From NCBI GenBank assembly GCA_933822405.4, contig CAKOGP040000313.1:1-64000 (forward strand): a stretch of DNA of 64,000 bases, given 5' to 3'. Shown here one piece after another: positions 54,301-64,000 of the stretch. The translations under genes and the position numbers were made by a program. The notes beneath the pieces were generated by a model that saw nothing but the letters and a program-made list of their open reading frames with translations, was not told the DNA's origin and did no database searches. Source of the stretch: Cylindrotheca closterium (taxonomy: Eukaryota; Bacillariophyta; Bacillariophyceae; Bacillariales; Bacillariaceae). Each line of letters starts with the position of its first letter. Position 1 is the first letter of the stretch.

Positions 54301-57300
54301 ATTTTAGCACCGTATCCTGAACGTTTGACGAATTTATCGATTGTCCCCCTCGACTTCGTGATGGCCTTTGTGATGTCGATTGTGGAACATTCGACTGATA
54401 CAGCCCGTGTGCATCCAAAAATCTCAATCCAGAAACACCAACTTGTTGAGTTGGTGGCATATTCTTGCGAGCCTCTTTCTTCTTCATTTTCGTAGTTGTC
54501 ACGATATCAGACCACTCTTCCCACTGGCTGGACTCAAGGTGAGAACGGTGTTCAGTAATCATCTCGCTGTATGCACTTCGAATGCGAGGAAGCAAGATTG
54601 AAATTTCACCCAGCACTGTATTCGAACATTTCGATAGTAGACCTTCCCAGCCATTGATTCCTCTGTTCGATGAAGCACTTGTTTGGTAGACAACAACATG
54701 AATCAAGGCAACAACCGCACGAAGAATCGATCGAGAAGTTTCTCGCTGACAGATCCCTTCTAGGCTCTCGACAAGACAAGCATCTTGTTCTTCACTTTTG
54801 ATCCCGAAAGTAGGTCCCAAAATAGCACGATGGTGCTGATCTAAGATTTGTGGAAGAAGAGAAAGCAATCCTGTATCAGTCAGAACAAGTTCAAGGTCTT
54901 GATGTTTCATTGCACACGTGAAACAAGAAAGGACCGCCAAAATCATGGAGTCAATGCATAGAAGCGATTCGGGCTGCGTGGTTTTTGCTCTCAACTCAAT
55001 GACTCGTTTCATTGAAAACGACAGTGACTTCATCAAATCATGCACTTTTTCTTGGAGGGTGTATCGAAGAAGTCCAGGAACACCTGCGAGACCGTCCGTG
55101 TAGTGTACACCAAGGCCATTCTCACTCGAGGGTGAGCTCTGCGACTTTTTCCCGGTGTCTGGAGACGTTTTACGACCCAAGATTTTTGGCAAAGCAACTG
55201 TCAAAGCTTCAATTGAGGTTGGGCTTTGAACACCATGTTCAGAAGATAGTAGATTCTGGAGCTCCTTTAGAGATGCCAACCTTAAAAGTGCACGTTTCGA
55301 TGACCGTGACAGCTCTGCTGCAAGAAAATCCAAGTCATCGGTGCCAACAACCACTCGAAAAATGTGCGAAAAATCACTAGCAGCCATTGTGGTGTTAACC
55401 GGTTGGTGAAGGGGGACCTCATAATTGATAAAGAAAGATGCGATCGACTCGTACAAGCTGCAAGTCTCTGCAGCAGTCTCACGAGACGACGGACTAGACT
55501 TCAAAGCAAGAGCGTGACGCAACCCATCTTCCATCATTTGAAGGGCAAATCTCCAAACTGCGACAAGTTCTTCAGGGACATCATCATGGCCAGATGCATG
55601 CTTCAATTGCTGTTCCAGTCCAGTGTGGTGGACGAAAGCGCAAATTAAGCGACGTCTTGCTGAGCTGTATCCGGTTGGACAAAGTGCAGAAAGCGAACCA
55701 CGACCTCCAGATATAGCGCATACTCTATTGTCGACCTGATCAACCACCTTCGAAATATCATCAGAGAATCCATGATACCGAAAGCCACCATCATCTGCTG
55801 GTAAATCAGCAAGAAGACTGTCGTGCATAGAGATCGCCGGTGAAACTTGCGCGTTCAGTGCAGAGGGTGCATAGAACTTCTGGAGATCGTTCGCGTGAAT
55901 TTGGAGAGCATTCTTGTCTTGGCCAGTGGCCATTTTGGACAACAAAGGGAGAGAAAGGCACCCCCTTAAACTTTGGTGACGTAAACTTGTGTCGCGTGAC
56001 AATTCTGTTTCGCCAACGTCCTGCTGCAATTGATCTCCCGCAGTATCATCACTCACAAGGTTACTCAAGTGGCTGTGAGCAAGGCAAAGAAGCGCTTCAC
56101 CAGACGTAGATGCACTTTCGATGCTCTCTTCCTTATTTAAAGGAGAATGCTTCGGAAGACTCTGAGCAAGCGGATGACCCGAAGCTGAGCGAAAACCTGC
56201 AATCTTTCCAGCAGTGCCGAATTGGACATTGCGGTAGCTCCCCTCAAACCTCGATCCGTCAAGGCTTAATCTTGCAGCAATGACACATGAAGAGGAGCTG
56301 TCATCGGAGGATACGTTGGTAAAACTTTCATCACCAGCATCGGTCCACTCTTCAACAAAATGAATGGAAGATCCTATAATTGTACCAAAAATGGACACCA
56401 ACCCGTTTTTTGATTTGCCAGTGGTTCCGACGCCACGCCCCTCGAATCCAAGAACAGAACTGTTTTTACCAGTCGATGGAGAAAGGTCAACGACATACTC
56501 TTCCGAATCTGAACCATTTCCTGTAGTCCCAGTAGCCCGAATGACCCATTTACCACCACACAGTCGAGAGGGGAAAAGGCTCCGGATCACCGAATGATCG
56601 CCGCCGTGTTGTTCTATTTCAAGAACACATTTCGTCAACTCAGGCATCAATGCAAGTGCACTTCTTTCCGAGAGCAAAGGAATGGACGGTGGCATCAAGC
56701 ACAACGCACTGGCCAAACTTGGCATTAAAGATTCCCAAAGGAATTCATCATTTGACTCCTTGATTCCCTGGAGAATGTGCTGTAAAGAATGCTTTGCATA
56801 AAGTACTCCATCCCACGACAGCTTCTCGTTGAAATTTCGAACTTGCTCTGCTTTTGCGCCCAATTCTGCCGAAGACTCTACCACGCCTGGGGGAGGATAG
56901 TAGCACATTCCTCCCAATAGATCAGTTCCGTTATCCTTTCTTCCCGATCTTCCGCCACTTTCTACCGTGAGAATTGTCACACGGTCATCTCTTTGATATA
57001 GCCCAACAGCAGGGTACAAACGAGAATCTAACGGAAGCCCCTCAAATGCAATACCCCATTCCTCAATTGCACCTCCCACATGACCTTGCCGTCTTGGAGA
57101 AGCAAGATTCTGGACGAGTGGATCCAAAGAGAAAGAGTTTGATGAATTTGTGTCTTTCCAAGAACTAAAGCCCAAAGTTCCTGCATCAGTATCCAACGTA
57201 ACAATGATCGTCGACCCTGTGCGGAATGTAGCGCCATAATCACCCCGAATTTTTCGTCGGTCATGCCATAAAGCTTGCGTTCCAATCATACCCCAGCCAT

Positions 57301-60300
57301 ACTTGTCGCCTCCAACATACGTCCTCATACTAGCTTGAGAAGTTGCAACTCCCACAAATACATGGCCCCGCTCACACTTATCAAGCTTAACTGCCCACCG
57401 ATAGACCCCTGTTTTCGGAGAATAACTTGTTGATGAAAGAACTGTACCCCAAACCTTTGAGGCCCTTTGATGGACCGAAGATCCGCTAGCCGAGCCTGAT
57501 GATTCTAGACTGATTATGGCCATCGAATCCGAACATTTGGTAGCATCGAATTGTAGGTTGCTAGTAGGGGAGGATGCAACGCGTACAATGTCTCCATTCG
57601 CTGGTGTTGATGAAGGTAAGATATCGTCCGATTCAGGCTCCGTCGATGTGAACAGCCCATCCCACAACAGAACTCTTGTGTGATATCTGTGGCACAGCGC
57701 AAGAAAGAAAGACTGCAGCTCCCCGGTAATTCCTCCAAGTGATTTGGAAGAGGAAGAGATCAACTCGATGAGAGTGCAAGCACAGTTTGGCTCTTTGGCC
57801 ACATCCATGTCGGCATCAACAGCCGTCTCATCATCTGGTGCAGGGATGTAACAAGCTGGCAGGGATACATAATGATCCAAGAGATCCGCCACTCTTAATC
57901 GTCGACAAAACAAGTGTAGTTTGTGAAATTGCTGCTCGTAGTCGGATGTTGGAAACGAAGAGATCTCGTCAACAGGATAAGCCTGTGCAGATTCTGATTT
58001 CCTGGAGCAACCGCTAAGAAGAGCCTTTAGCACTTCAATCTGTGATGATACGGTTGGACACAAAATCGGAACGCATTCACCCCATGTCAAAGATGAATCT
58101 CTGTACAATGTCAAAGGCATAAACACTTCTTCTACATCCTTCATTTTGTCCTTCAGTAAAGTGCAAAGTGTTTTGTACTGGGTAATCGAAGCTAGAGATT
58201 GCAACCCCATGGAAAGCTTCTTTAAAACTCCTGTTGGTAACAGATGGAAACAATCCAAGGCGGATATTCCTTGGCGTTCGTTCAGCCATCTCCGAACAAC
58301 ACTCTGCAAGAAAAATCTTATACATCTCATTGACAAAAGTGTACACTGTGAAAACAACTTGACTTTCAGTTTCCAACCATTTGTCCGGCCACGCAAGGAT
58401 TTCAGTAGTGAGGCATTGTCGTGGGCTGCAGCGGCAGCTTTTCTTGGCATACCCTTTGATTCCAATGAATCCTTGGTTTCTTCGTCAACATAATGAAGCG
58501 CCATTGCAACAGCAGGGTCATCTCCCTCAGGTGAAGCTGCATTCGCATCTTCGTCGTCGAGCTCCGATTCGCCAATATCATTCTCTTGGGTGAAAGTGCT
58601 TTCCTTCTTCCAAGCTTTCTTGAGGTTCTCAATGGCATCATTTCTCCTTTCCGAGACCAACAGAAACAGTGCTACAAGCAACTGTAAGGATGTGGCAACA
58701 CTGCCAGGGTTTTCCTTCAATGATTTGTGGGGTTTCAACATAACATTGCTGGCGGGAAACAAATGGGAACCAATACTCCCAGTCACGGTTGCTTTTGGAG
58801 TTTTCAAATCCAAGGTGTCTTCGGCAGCTTGAAATTTTCGTTCTTCAATACTTTCAAGCGTGTAGCGTAGCAAGTGGATAAGGATATGGGGTAACGGTAA
58901 TGTTCCAAAGTGGTTAATGGCAGTTGGATCAAAATAGGGGCTCTTTGATGTGACAGAACCCCCAAGAGGCTGTAGCAAATCAGAGTACGGATACTCCATG
59001 GGTGCTGTCGGAAGTGGTGGTAGAGGGCTGTCGCTCTTCTCTGGTTCGTAAGGTTTAGCAGGTGTAGAGATATTATTCGTCGGCGTAACGGGCCCAGAAG
59101 GAGTAGCTGGGGTGTTCTCCGAGGTTGATGTTCCACCTTCCAGTCCTTGCGCTTGTTCTGCTAGACTCATTGCCAACGCCTGTCGCAATATCATATCTTC
59201 GTCGTCGCTTTCGTTGTCGCCTGGTTCCCCCGCGGAACTGGATGAAGAAGAGGAGGACGACACATTATTCGCCGCTTGGCGCCCTTCCCCTTCAAAGTCC
59301 GATTCTCCGTCGCTATCACTGACGAACGAATCGCCATCACCCTCATTGGACGACGTATCTTCTCCAGCAACAGCAGAAGCAATTTGTTCAAAAATAGCAG
59401 CACTCAAAGCTGCAGCTGCTGCATTCAAATCTTCTGCATCTTCTGGAATGGCAACGGCATCCGGAGTCGATGTAGGTTGTGGTGTTCCCGCAGTCGGAGT
59501 CATAGCGGGGTTGGTGCTTCCCGGTGTCTGTTGCTGTGAACGTGCACCCGGAGTTTCTTTATTTCTCTCACCATCGAGACGGGCCATCATTCTAGACTTT
59601 TGAATCTCAATTCGTTCTTCGTACGCCGAAGCCGCTTTTCCGAAAAAAGAGAGCGCTTCTTCATCAATCGCCCAAGAATTAGCATCACTGCCACCTGGAT
59701 TTATAACCGATAACAAACCACCTACTTGAAGTGTTGGAAAGTAAGACGGGTCTGACTCTTTGTCAGCTTCATCGGATTCAAAAGAAGTCAAAACAGAAAG
59801 AACAGAAATCAAAGATCGATGGAGGGGAGACGAATCACCCTTGCTTTCACAAATTCCCGCAATAAGGGACTCCAATTGATACGGCCCATGGTGCGTCGGC
59901 TCTTCTTCAGTATTGTCGTTTACTTTTGCAAATGCTGGGTGATCCATCAACGACTGAAGTAGTGTTCTAAGTGTAGTCGATGACTCTCCCTCTCCATAAA
60001 CATGTCTCAGAGCCGCTACCAATTGAGGCGAAGGGGTAATATTTGGTTTGTACAGACCTCGTTTGGCTGCTAGAATCTTCTCGTGGTGCCTCAGAATTCG
60101 TTGCTTTTTCTCGGTCGAAGTGGGCTTGGAAGTGGGGGGAGCTTCGTTGGATCCAAAAACTTGATCGTATTTCGAGGTCTGATCGATTTCATGCTTGGCT
60201 AACCCATAAGCCTGTTCTACCAAGGTTGCTTTTGTTACCAAATTTGCTCTATGCGAAAGTGTTTGTGGCACAGATTCCTCCTGCAATTGACCAACAAACC

Positions 60301-60465
60301 ATGTGAGATCTTGGGATTCCCAATTTCACGTGAATGTCCTACTGGAGGATACGGGGGACTTACCAATACCCGAGTCGCCCGATAAAACGAACCTTGAGGT
60401 TCCATGTCAATCAGCGTCTCAATGGCACGTTCGCGCCCGGAAGGAAGCGTCTTGCCCCAAACCAT
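45368..60465 (-). CDS. Giant HECT-type E3 ubiquitin ligase (UIM, UBA, SPRY, MIB/HERC2-like)
   Basis: Two exons: a 34-codon first exon (60465-60364) and one exon of 14.9 kb (60280-45368), giving 5004 residues. A UIM (DMILRQALAMSLAEQ, about 395), two UBA domains (AQMAELGLPRSWSELALRRT, about 2590; QLMEMGFPSRWCAEALAATG, about 2660), and SPRY-type domains at about 960-1130, 2807-2940 and 3917-4048 are visible. A MIB/HERC2-like segment lies at about 3645-3700 (LSIEDWDGLPGLARRVRW). The HECT domain is at about 4650-5004, with FKVKLIGEGVNDYSGPYRET and the catalytic Cys at about 4957 in SASTCFFSLSLPQYS. The order is like animal HERC1/HECTD4. It would attach ubiquitin to substrates through a thioester on that Cys. 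The UIM and UBA domains bind ubiquitin. Confidence 0.9.
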
Positions 60466-61238
60466 GTTGCCTCTGTGAAAATTTATCTCTATTCTATTGT
60501 GAGCAATGGATGATCTTCTCTTTCGTGTTTCGGGAGACTGGACCGACAATGATGTCGTTTGTGAAACGACTTCGTTTTTTTCGATGCGGGACCGGGGAAA
60601 TTCCGATCGGTTCCTCGTGAAGTCAGTCGAAACCGCATGATGACCGTTAGAAGATTTCCAATGTCAGTGCATAGTATGTGTCAAAAATGTCCATATTCAA
60701 ACAAATACATTGTTGAGCAATACATGAGAGCAGGTATCATACCGTTACATACCAACAAAGTTTCTAATATAGTATTCCTATTCTGTGAAGCATGATGGAG
60801 CAAAGGCAACTCAAATAAACTGCTAACAGCCAGTAGTACTAGTACTAGCTCTAGCTATACTGCTAACAATAGCGAGTGTACTGTGGCGTCGACATACCGC
60901 ACCTTGATTTCGAGCTCAAATCTGGGGTGACATTGGCAGAGTGCTGTGACAATCAATATATCTTTTAGTATGGTAGTCCTACAGTAGTTTATAATAGATA
61001 TATTTCAAATCATATATTTCACGAAAGTGGATGTGTGTGAACTTTCATCAAGGTCAAAGTTCAAAGTGGCTAAGACTGAGTCAAACGGGTCGGAAAGCGT
61101 CTGCAATCTGCTCGTTTCACATAATTCAGGTTGATTGACTCTTGAAGAATCATCGATCATCGATCATCATATCATCAGTGTTACCATTGAAAACCTCCCA
61201 CACGTTCACCTTGTTTTCAAAAGAGGCCAACAGTAACA
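60466..61238. other. Shared upstream region of divergent HECT and MCTS1-like genes
   Basis: 773 bases, no gene. It contains a short array TACTAGTACTAGCTCTAGC at 60837-60856, a TAGTCCTACAGTAG string near 60975, and CATCGATCATCGATCATCAT at 61151-61170, about 70-90 bases upstream of the MCTS1-like ATG. Confidence 0.6.
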
Positions 61239-61932
61239 ATGTTTAAGAAATTTGACACAGATTCGACTAGCACTTCCACGCAAGTGAAGGCATCTGTCCA
61301 ACGTGGTATCAAAGCTCAGATTGCCGAGGCTCACCCCAACATTACCGAAGAGCAACTGGACGCATTGTTGCCAAAGAAACCACCACTAGTACAATACAAG
61401 GCTGGCCAACATTTGATGCTTTACTGTAAACGAGTGGAGCGGGAAGGTGCAAGTCCATCCGATGAACCAGTATTTTTTCAACAACGTGATGGGCCCATCC
61501 TACCTGCGCTAAAAATTGTACACAAATATCCATCGATCAGCTTTACAAAGGTAACAGTTGACAAGGGAGCCATTCCATACCTACTTGGTGGTGCTGATGT
61601 GATGTGCCCGGGACTTACGAATCCAGGAGGAGAAATGCCTGCCGATGGTGAAGAGAAGGATGAGAGTGGATTTGATAAGCCGGGTCTTGCCAAAGGTGCA
61701 GGTGTGGTGATCTATGCGGAGGGCAAAGAACATGCCATTGCGACTGGTGTCATGAAGATGAGCTCTGCCGAGATGTAAGTGTGAAAGTGAATGGCAAATT
61801 AAACCCGCTGCAATGCCTTGTGTCTCACTCTCTATTTTTGTATGACTTGATAGACGGGAAAAGAACAAAGGAGTCGGAATTGAATTGATGCACCAACTGG
61901 GCGATGGATTGTTCATGAATGATGATCTTTAG
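61239..61932 (+). CDS. MCTS1/Tma20-like translation factor (PUA domain)
   Basis: Two exons (61239-61774 and 61854-61932; 79-base intron) give 204 residues. Together with DENR, MCTS1 releases tRNA and mRNA from 40S subunits and supports re-initiation. N-terminal MFKKFDTDST leads to the MCT domain (KAQIAEAHPNITEEQLDALL). The PUA domain spans about 105-190 (PSISFTKVTVDKGAIPYLLG, GADVMCPGLTNPGG, GAGVVIYAEGKEHAIATGVM). The second exon supplies REKNKGVGIELMHQLGDGL, which closes the domain as in animals (NKGIGIEN). An acidic insert (MPADGEEKDESGF) lies in the PUA loop. Cytosolic by inference. Confidence 0.92.
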
Positions 61933-61965
61933 ATTTCAATTAGACTCAGTTGTAGCGCACTATTT

Positions 61966-62383
61966 TTATTTCTTTTTGAACTTGTTCACGTCCAGGTATT
62001 GTGAAAGGTAGTACAATGTACCAGCTTGACCCGATTTTCGTTCCTCCACCTTAGCCTTGTTGAAACATTCCTCCACATCCTTGACATATTTGTATACCGG
62101 GCCATTCATCTTACCCTGTGATGCTTCAAGAGCATTTACAAGCTTCATGAGCTTATCTGAACATGGATTTGAGCGAAATTTTGGTTGCTGTTGGGTGAAC
62201 AAAGACAAACGAAGGCATATGTTAGCATGAGATGAAAAAAGCCGCACATACAGTACAGGTCCAAAGCGTCGGCTTCTTCCCGAGCTCTTGTTGAAAATTG
62301 ATACAACTCAAAAGACTACAAACCTTTTTATAGATTCTGATTTGTTCGAGGGTGACTCGGAATTGCTTTGACCGTGATATCAT
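61966..62383 (-). CDS. Small basic protein of unknown function
   Basis: Two exons (62383-62324 and 62187-61966; 136-base intron) give 93 residues. Exon 1 encodes MISRSKQFRVTLEQIRIYKK. The main exon alone has a longer open frame through the intron, but the spliced version begins with a better helix and uses a CAACAG acceptor. It is mostly helical and Lys-rich (DKLMKLVNALEASQGK, VYKYVKDVEECFNKAK), without signal or membrane segment. I do not recognise it. The start codon is 57 bases from that of the divergent phosphopantetheinyl transferase. The 3' end is 33 bases from the MCTS1-like stop. Confidence 0.55.
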
Positions 62384-62439
62384 TCTCGGTCTGTTTTGTC
62401 TCGTTCGTTGCTTTCAAGTCGTCGTGCGTCTCTATTGGA

Positions 62440-63642
62440 ATGATATGGAGCAAAAATAAAAGGGAGATTGCTGAAAGACTCTATTGCGTCACACCTGATG
62501 GACCTTTCAGGATGATGATGATGATTCACAAGGAGAGCATAAAGAGCGACGACTCCGCGCACTTGTCGCGCGACGATAGGAGTCCTGAATCAGTGACAAA
62601 TTTCAAAATCTCAGAAAATACAGTACGAGTACGGTATGATATGGGCAACACCCTGAATCCTCACCAGGTGCATGGCATTACTTTAAACCTTCTCGAGATA
62701 TCGAGAGAAGTTGAAGATGATGCTGATGGAACAGCTATAAATGACCTTGCGTTGGTTGTTCTCAAGGAAACTTACAAAGCGGAATTGTGGCCAGATCAGA
62801 AAGCTTCATCCATTGAAGAGACTGCAACGGTCCAGAAAAAGGTTCTCAGTTTCTTGAAAATACAAGATAAGTGGACTGCATTGGGGTCCATTCTTTTAAA
62901 GAGTCAGGCATTTCATATCACTCAAAATTCCCAGGATGGTGATAGGATCATGGCTATTCTACCACGAACAGAACATCGAAAACCATACATTCCAACGGAC
63001 AAGAAAGGATTGAACAACAATATGCACTCCCTCAGCATCAGCCATCAGTTTCCTTTTGTTGGTGCATTTCTTCTAGATAATACAGGAGTGGATACGCAGC
63101 GTATGGTAGGGCTGGATATTGTAACCTTTGACGAGTACAACAAAAGACTCTATTCCAACGAGGACGAGTTCCTGGATGTCTTCCGTGATTCATTCACGAA
63201 ACAAGAATGGACAGCTATCAACGCTATGGAGCAACATCGGTTGAAAGAATTCTTTGTTCGATGGGCCACAAAAGAAGCCTACACCAAAGCACTCGGTGTT
63301 GGACTTGGATTCGAGTTTAATTCTTTCGATATTCAATTCAAATCATTCGAAAACGGAGAGCTGATAAACACTGGTCTTTGGAATCTTATTTGTTCCATGA
63401 CAGACGGAGTTTACCTATCTGCAACTATTAATGGAGGGATGAATGTCCAGGGAAACTCGTTAGAAGTTTGGGAATTCTTTTTCCTCCCCCTCACCAGTAG
63501 AAGGGCGGAGACGGCAACTTCTGGGTGTTCTTGTGCGTGTCTCGGCCCTTTTGGGAGTCTGACGTCGGAGCCTAGAATGAAAGTGAATATCGGCTGGACA
63601 AAATTGGATTCTCTTTTGAAATGGCATAGAGATGAGTCGTAG
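62440..63642 (+). CDS. 4'-phosphopantetheinyl transferase (Sfp/AASDHPPT type)
   Basis: The product has 400 residues from the first ATG at 62440. The frame above begins only with TTG and overlaps the divergent gene. The enzyme transfers the phosphopantetheine arm of CoA to a Ser of acyl or peptidyl carrier proteins. The two metal/CoA motifs are present: VGLDIVTFDE (about 225) and RWATKEAYTKALGVGLGFEF (about 288), with a substrate loop ILPRTEHRKPYI and NNNMHSLSISHQFP. The N-terminal 60 residues are polar. The last 60 residues (FFFLPLTSRRAETATSGCSC) are atypical and may be a poorly conserved tail. Single exon. Confidence 0.85.
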   Translation: MIWSKNKREIAERLYCVTPDGPFRMMMMIHKESIKSDDSAHLSRDDRSPESVTNFKISENTVRVRYDMGNTLNPHQVHGITLNLLEISREVEDDADGTAINDLALVVLKETYKAELWPDQKASSIEETATVQKKVLSFLKIQDKWTALGSILLKSQAFHITQNSQDGDRIMAILPRTEHRKPYIPTDKKGLNNNMHSLSISHQFPFVGAFLLDNTGVDTQRMVGLDIVTFDEYNKRLYSNEDEFLDVFRDSFTKQEWTAINAMEQHRLKEFFVRWATKEAYTKALGVGLGFEFNSFDIQFKSFENGELINTGLWNLICSMTDGVYLSATINGGMNVQGNSLEVWEFFFLPLTSRRAETATSGCSCACLGPFGSLTSEPRMKVNIGWTKLDSLLKWHRDES

Positions 63643-63829
63643 AGACGATTGGGTCAGTCGCACCATAAAAGAGATAGATGTAGACTCCCATTTTTTCTTT
63701 CTCCATTCATTCACATAGTATGGCTGGTGGTACATTGACGTTTCATGACTAATTTGACTGCAAAAGTTTTCGGGATGTTGACGTTGAACCATCCAACACT
63801 TCTTCAATATTTCTCAACAAGAATCGACC

Positions 63830-64000
63830 ATGACCTTTGTCGGCTTGCTACTTCTACTCTGTCTGGCGGTTCCTACACTTTCATTCCAATCAATGTCGAA
63901 TAAAGTACAGTCGCGAAAGAGAAGTGCAGGCGAGCCCTCTAAATTATCGGCTGTTCCCAAATTGATCGTTTTCGATTTGGATAATACGGTTTGGACACCG
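63830..64000 (+). CDS. HAD phosphatase, MDP-1-like (right-truncated)
   Basis: Only the first 57 codons lie in the window. Residues 1-18 (TFVGLLLLLCLAVPTLS) are a signal peptide ending before FQS, so the +1 Phe fits plastid import in a diatom. A second Met (residue 22, MSNKVQSRKRS) could give a soluble form. PKLIVFDLDNTVWTP is HAD motif I with the nucleophile Asp and is close to magnesium-dependent phosphatase 1 (Acid_PPase). The rest of the domain is beyond the edge. Confidence 0.75.
   Translation, partial: MTFVGLLLLLCLAVPTLSFQSMSNKVQSRKRSAGEPSKLSAVPKLIVFDLDNTVWTP

Noticed and set aside
45942..59603. Many antisense open frames of 60-163 codons inside the HECT gene
   Set aside because: They are shadows of a long, codon-biased coding exon and carry no independent motifs.
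1..64000. CRISPR array, prophage, bacterial operon or biosynthetic cluster
   Set aside because: The window is eukaryotic with introns. No regularly spaced repeats, phage genes or pathway grouping are seen; the lone phosphopantetheinyl transferase has no PKS or NRPS neighbour.

Overview
The window reads as nuclear DNA of a photosynthetic stramenopile, most likely a pennate diatom. This is inferred from several signs. Genes are compact, on both strands, and carry few, short GT-AG introns (59-136 bases, consensus GTRAGT). Several products start with a signal peptide followed by an ASAFAP-like plastid motif, and one adds a twin-arginine lumen signal. Three further protein types are families I associate with diatoms: a GDHP/LGW small protein, a Cys-rich 'FGDG.CC' protease tail, and a relic containing the string FDFHHGDFVRWLGGEY. 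The species cannot be fixed from the sequence.

Layout. 1-1085: decayed mobile-element-like gene. 1046-3358 (-): a protein with three IENR1/NUMOD-like repeats, and just upstream in the same frame an unrecognised acidic protein. 3359-6510: gene-poor, holding a relic of a retroelement-like ORF (about 4440-4940). 6511-8117 (+): secreted unknown. 8659-10773 (-): WBP11-like splicing protein with an internal GYF domain. 10978-11976 (+): secreted cupin-like protein. 12345-14014 (+): plant-type phosphofructokinase. 14429-15451 (-): ankyrin protein. 16353-17492 (-): rhamnosyltransferase-like glycosyltransferase. 18079-20347 (-): membrane-anchored serine protease. 20721-21194 (+): BAG-family co-chaperone. 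21284-25254 (-): PWWP-like/histone deacetylase fusion. 26467-29126 (+): bacterial-type glutaminyl-tRNA synthetase with a C-terminal tRNA-binding domain. 29250-30438 (-): triose-phosphate/nucleotide-sugar transporter. 30874-32363 (+): protein kinase. 32686-33718 (+): thylakoid-lumen glutathione-peroxidase-like pseudoenzyme. 33806-36425 (-): two lineage-specific proteins. 37093-38569 (-): UDP-glucuronate decarboxylase. 38866-40710 (+): UBL-WD40 protein. 40954-42525 (+): MHS-family transporter. 42864-45107 (+): large unknown. 45368-60465 (-): a giant 5004-residue HECT ubiquitin ligase. 61239-61932 (+): MCTS1-like translation factor. 61966-62383 (-): small unknown. 62440-63642 (+): phosphopantetheinyl transferase. 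63830-end (+): start of an MDP1-like HAD phosphatase.

No operon-like logic links the genes. They cover ordinary housekeeping (glycolysis, splicing, translation, chromatin, ubiquitin, UDP-xylose synthesis) plus plastid and secretory functions. The points of most interest are unusual domain combinations (WBP11+GYF, PWWP+HDAC, GlnRS+OB fold with plastid-like presequence, UBL+WD40), an apparently dead lumenal peroxidase, 420-bp tandem IENR1-like modules, and GTACC-rich clusters in several upstream regions. All exon joins are read by eye from splice consensus and frame; there is no transcript evidence.
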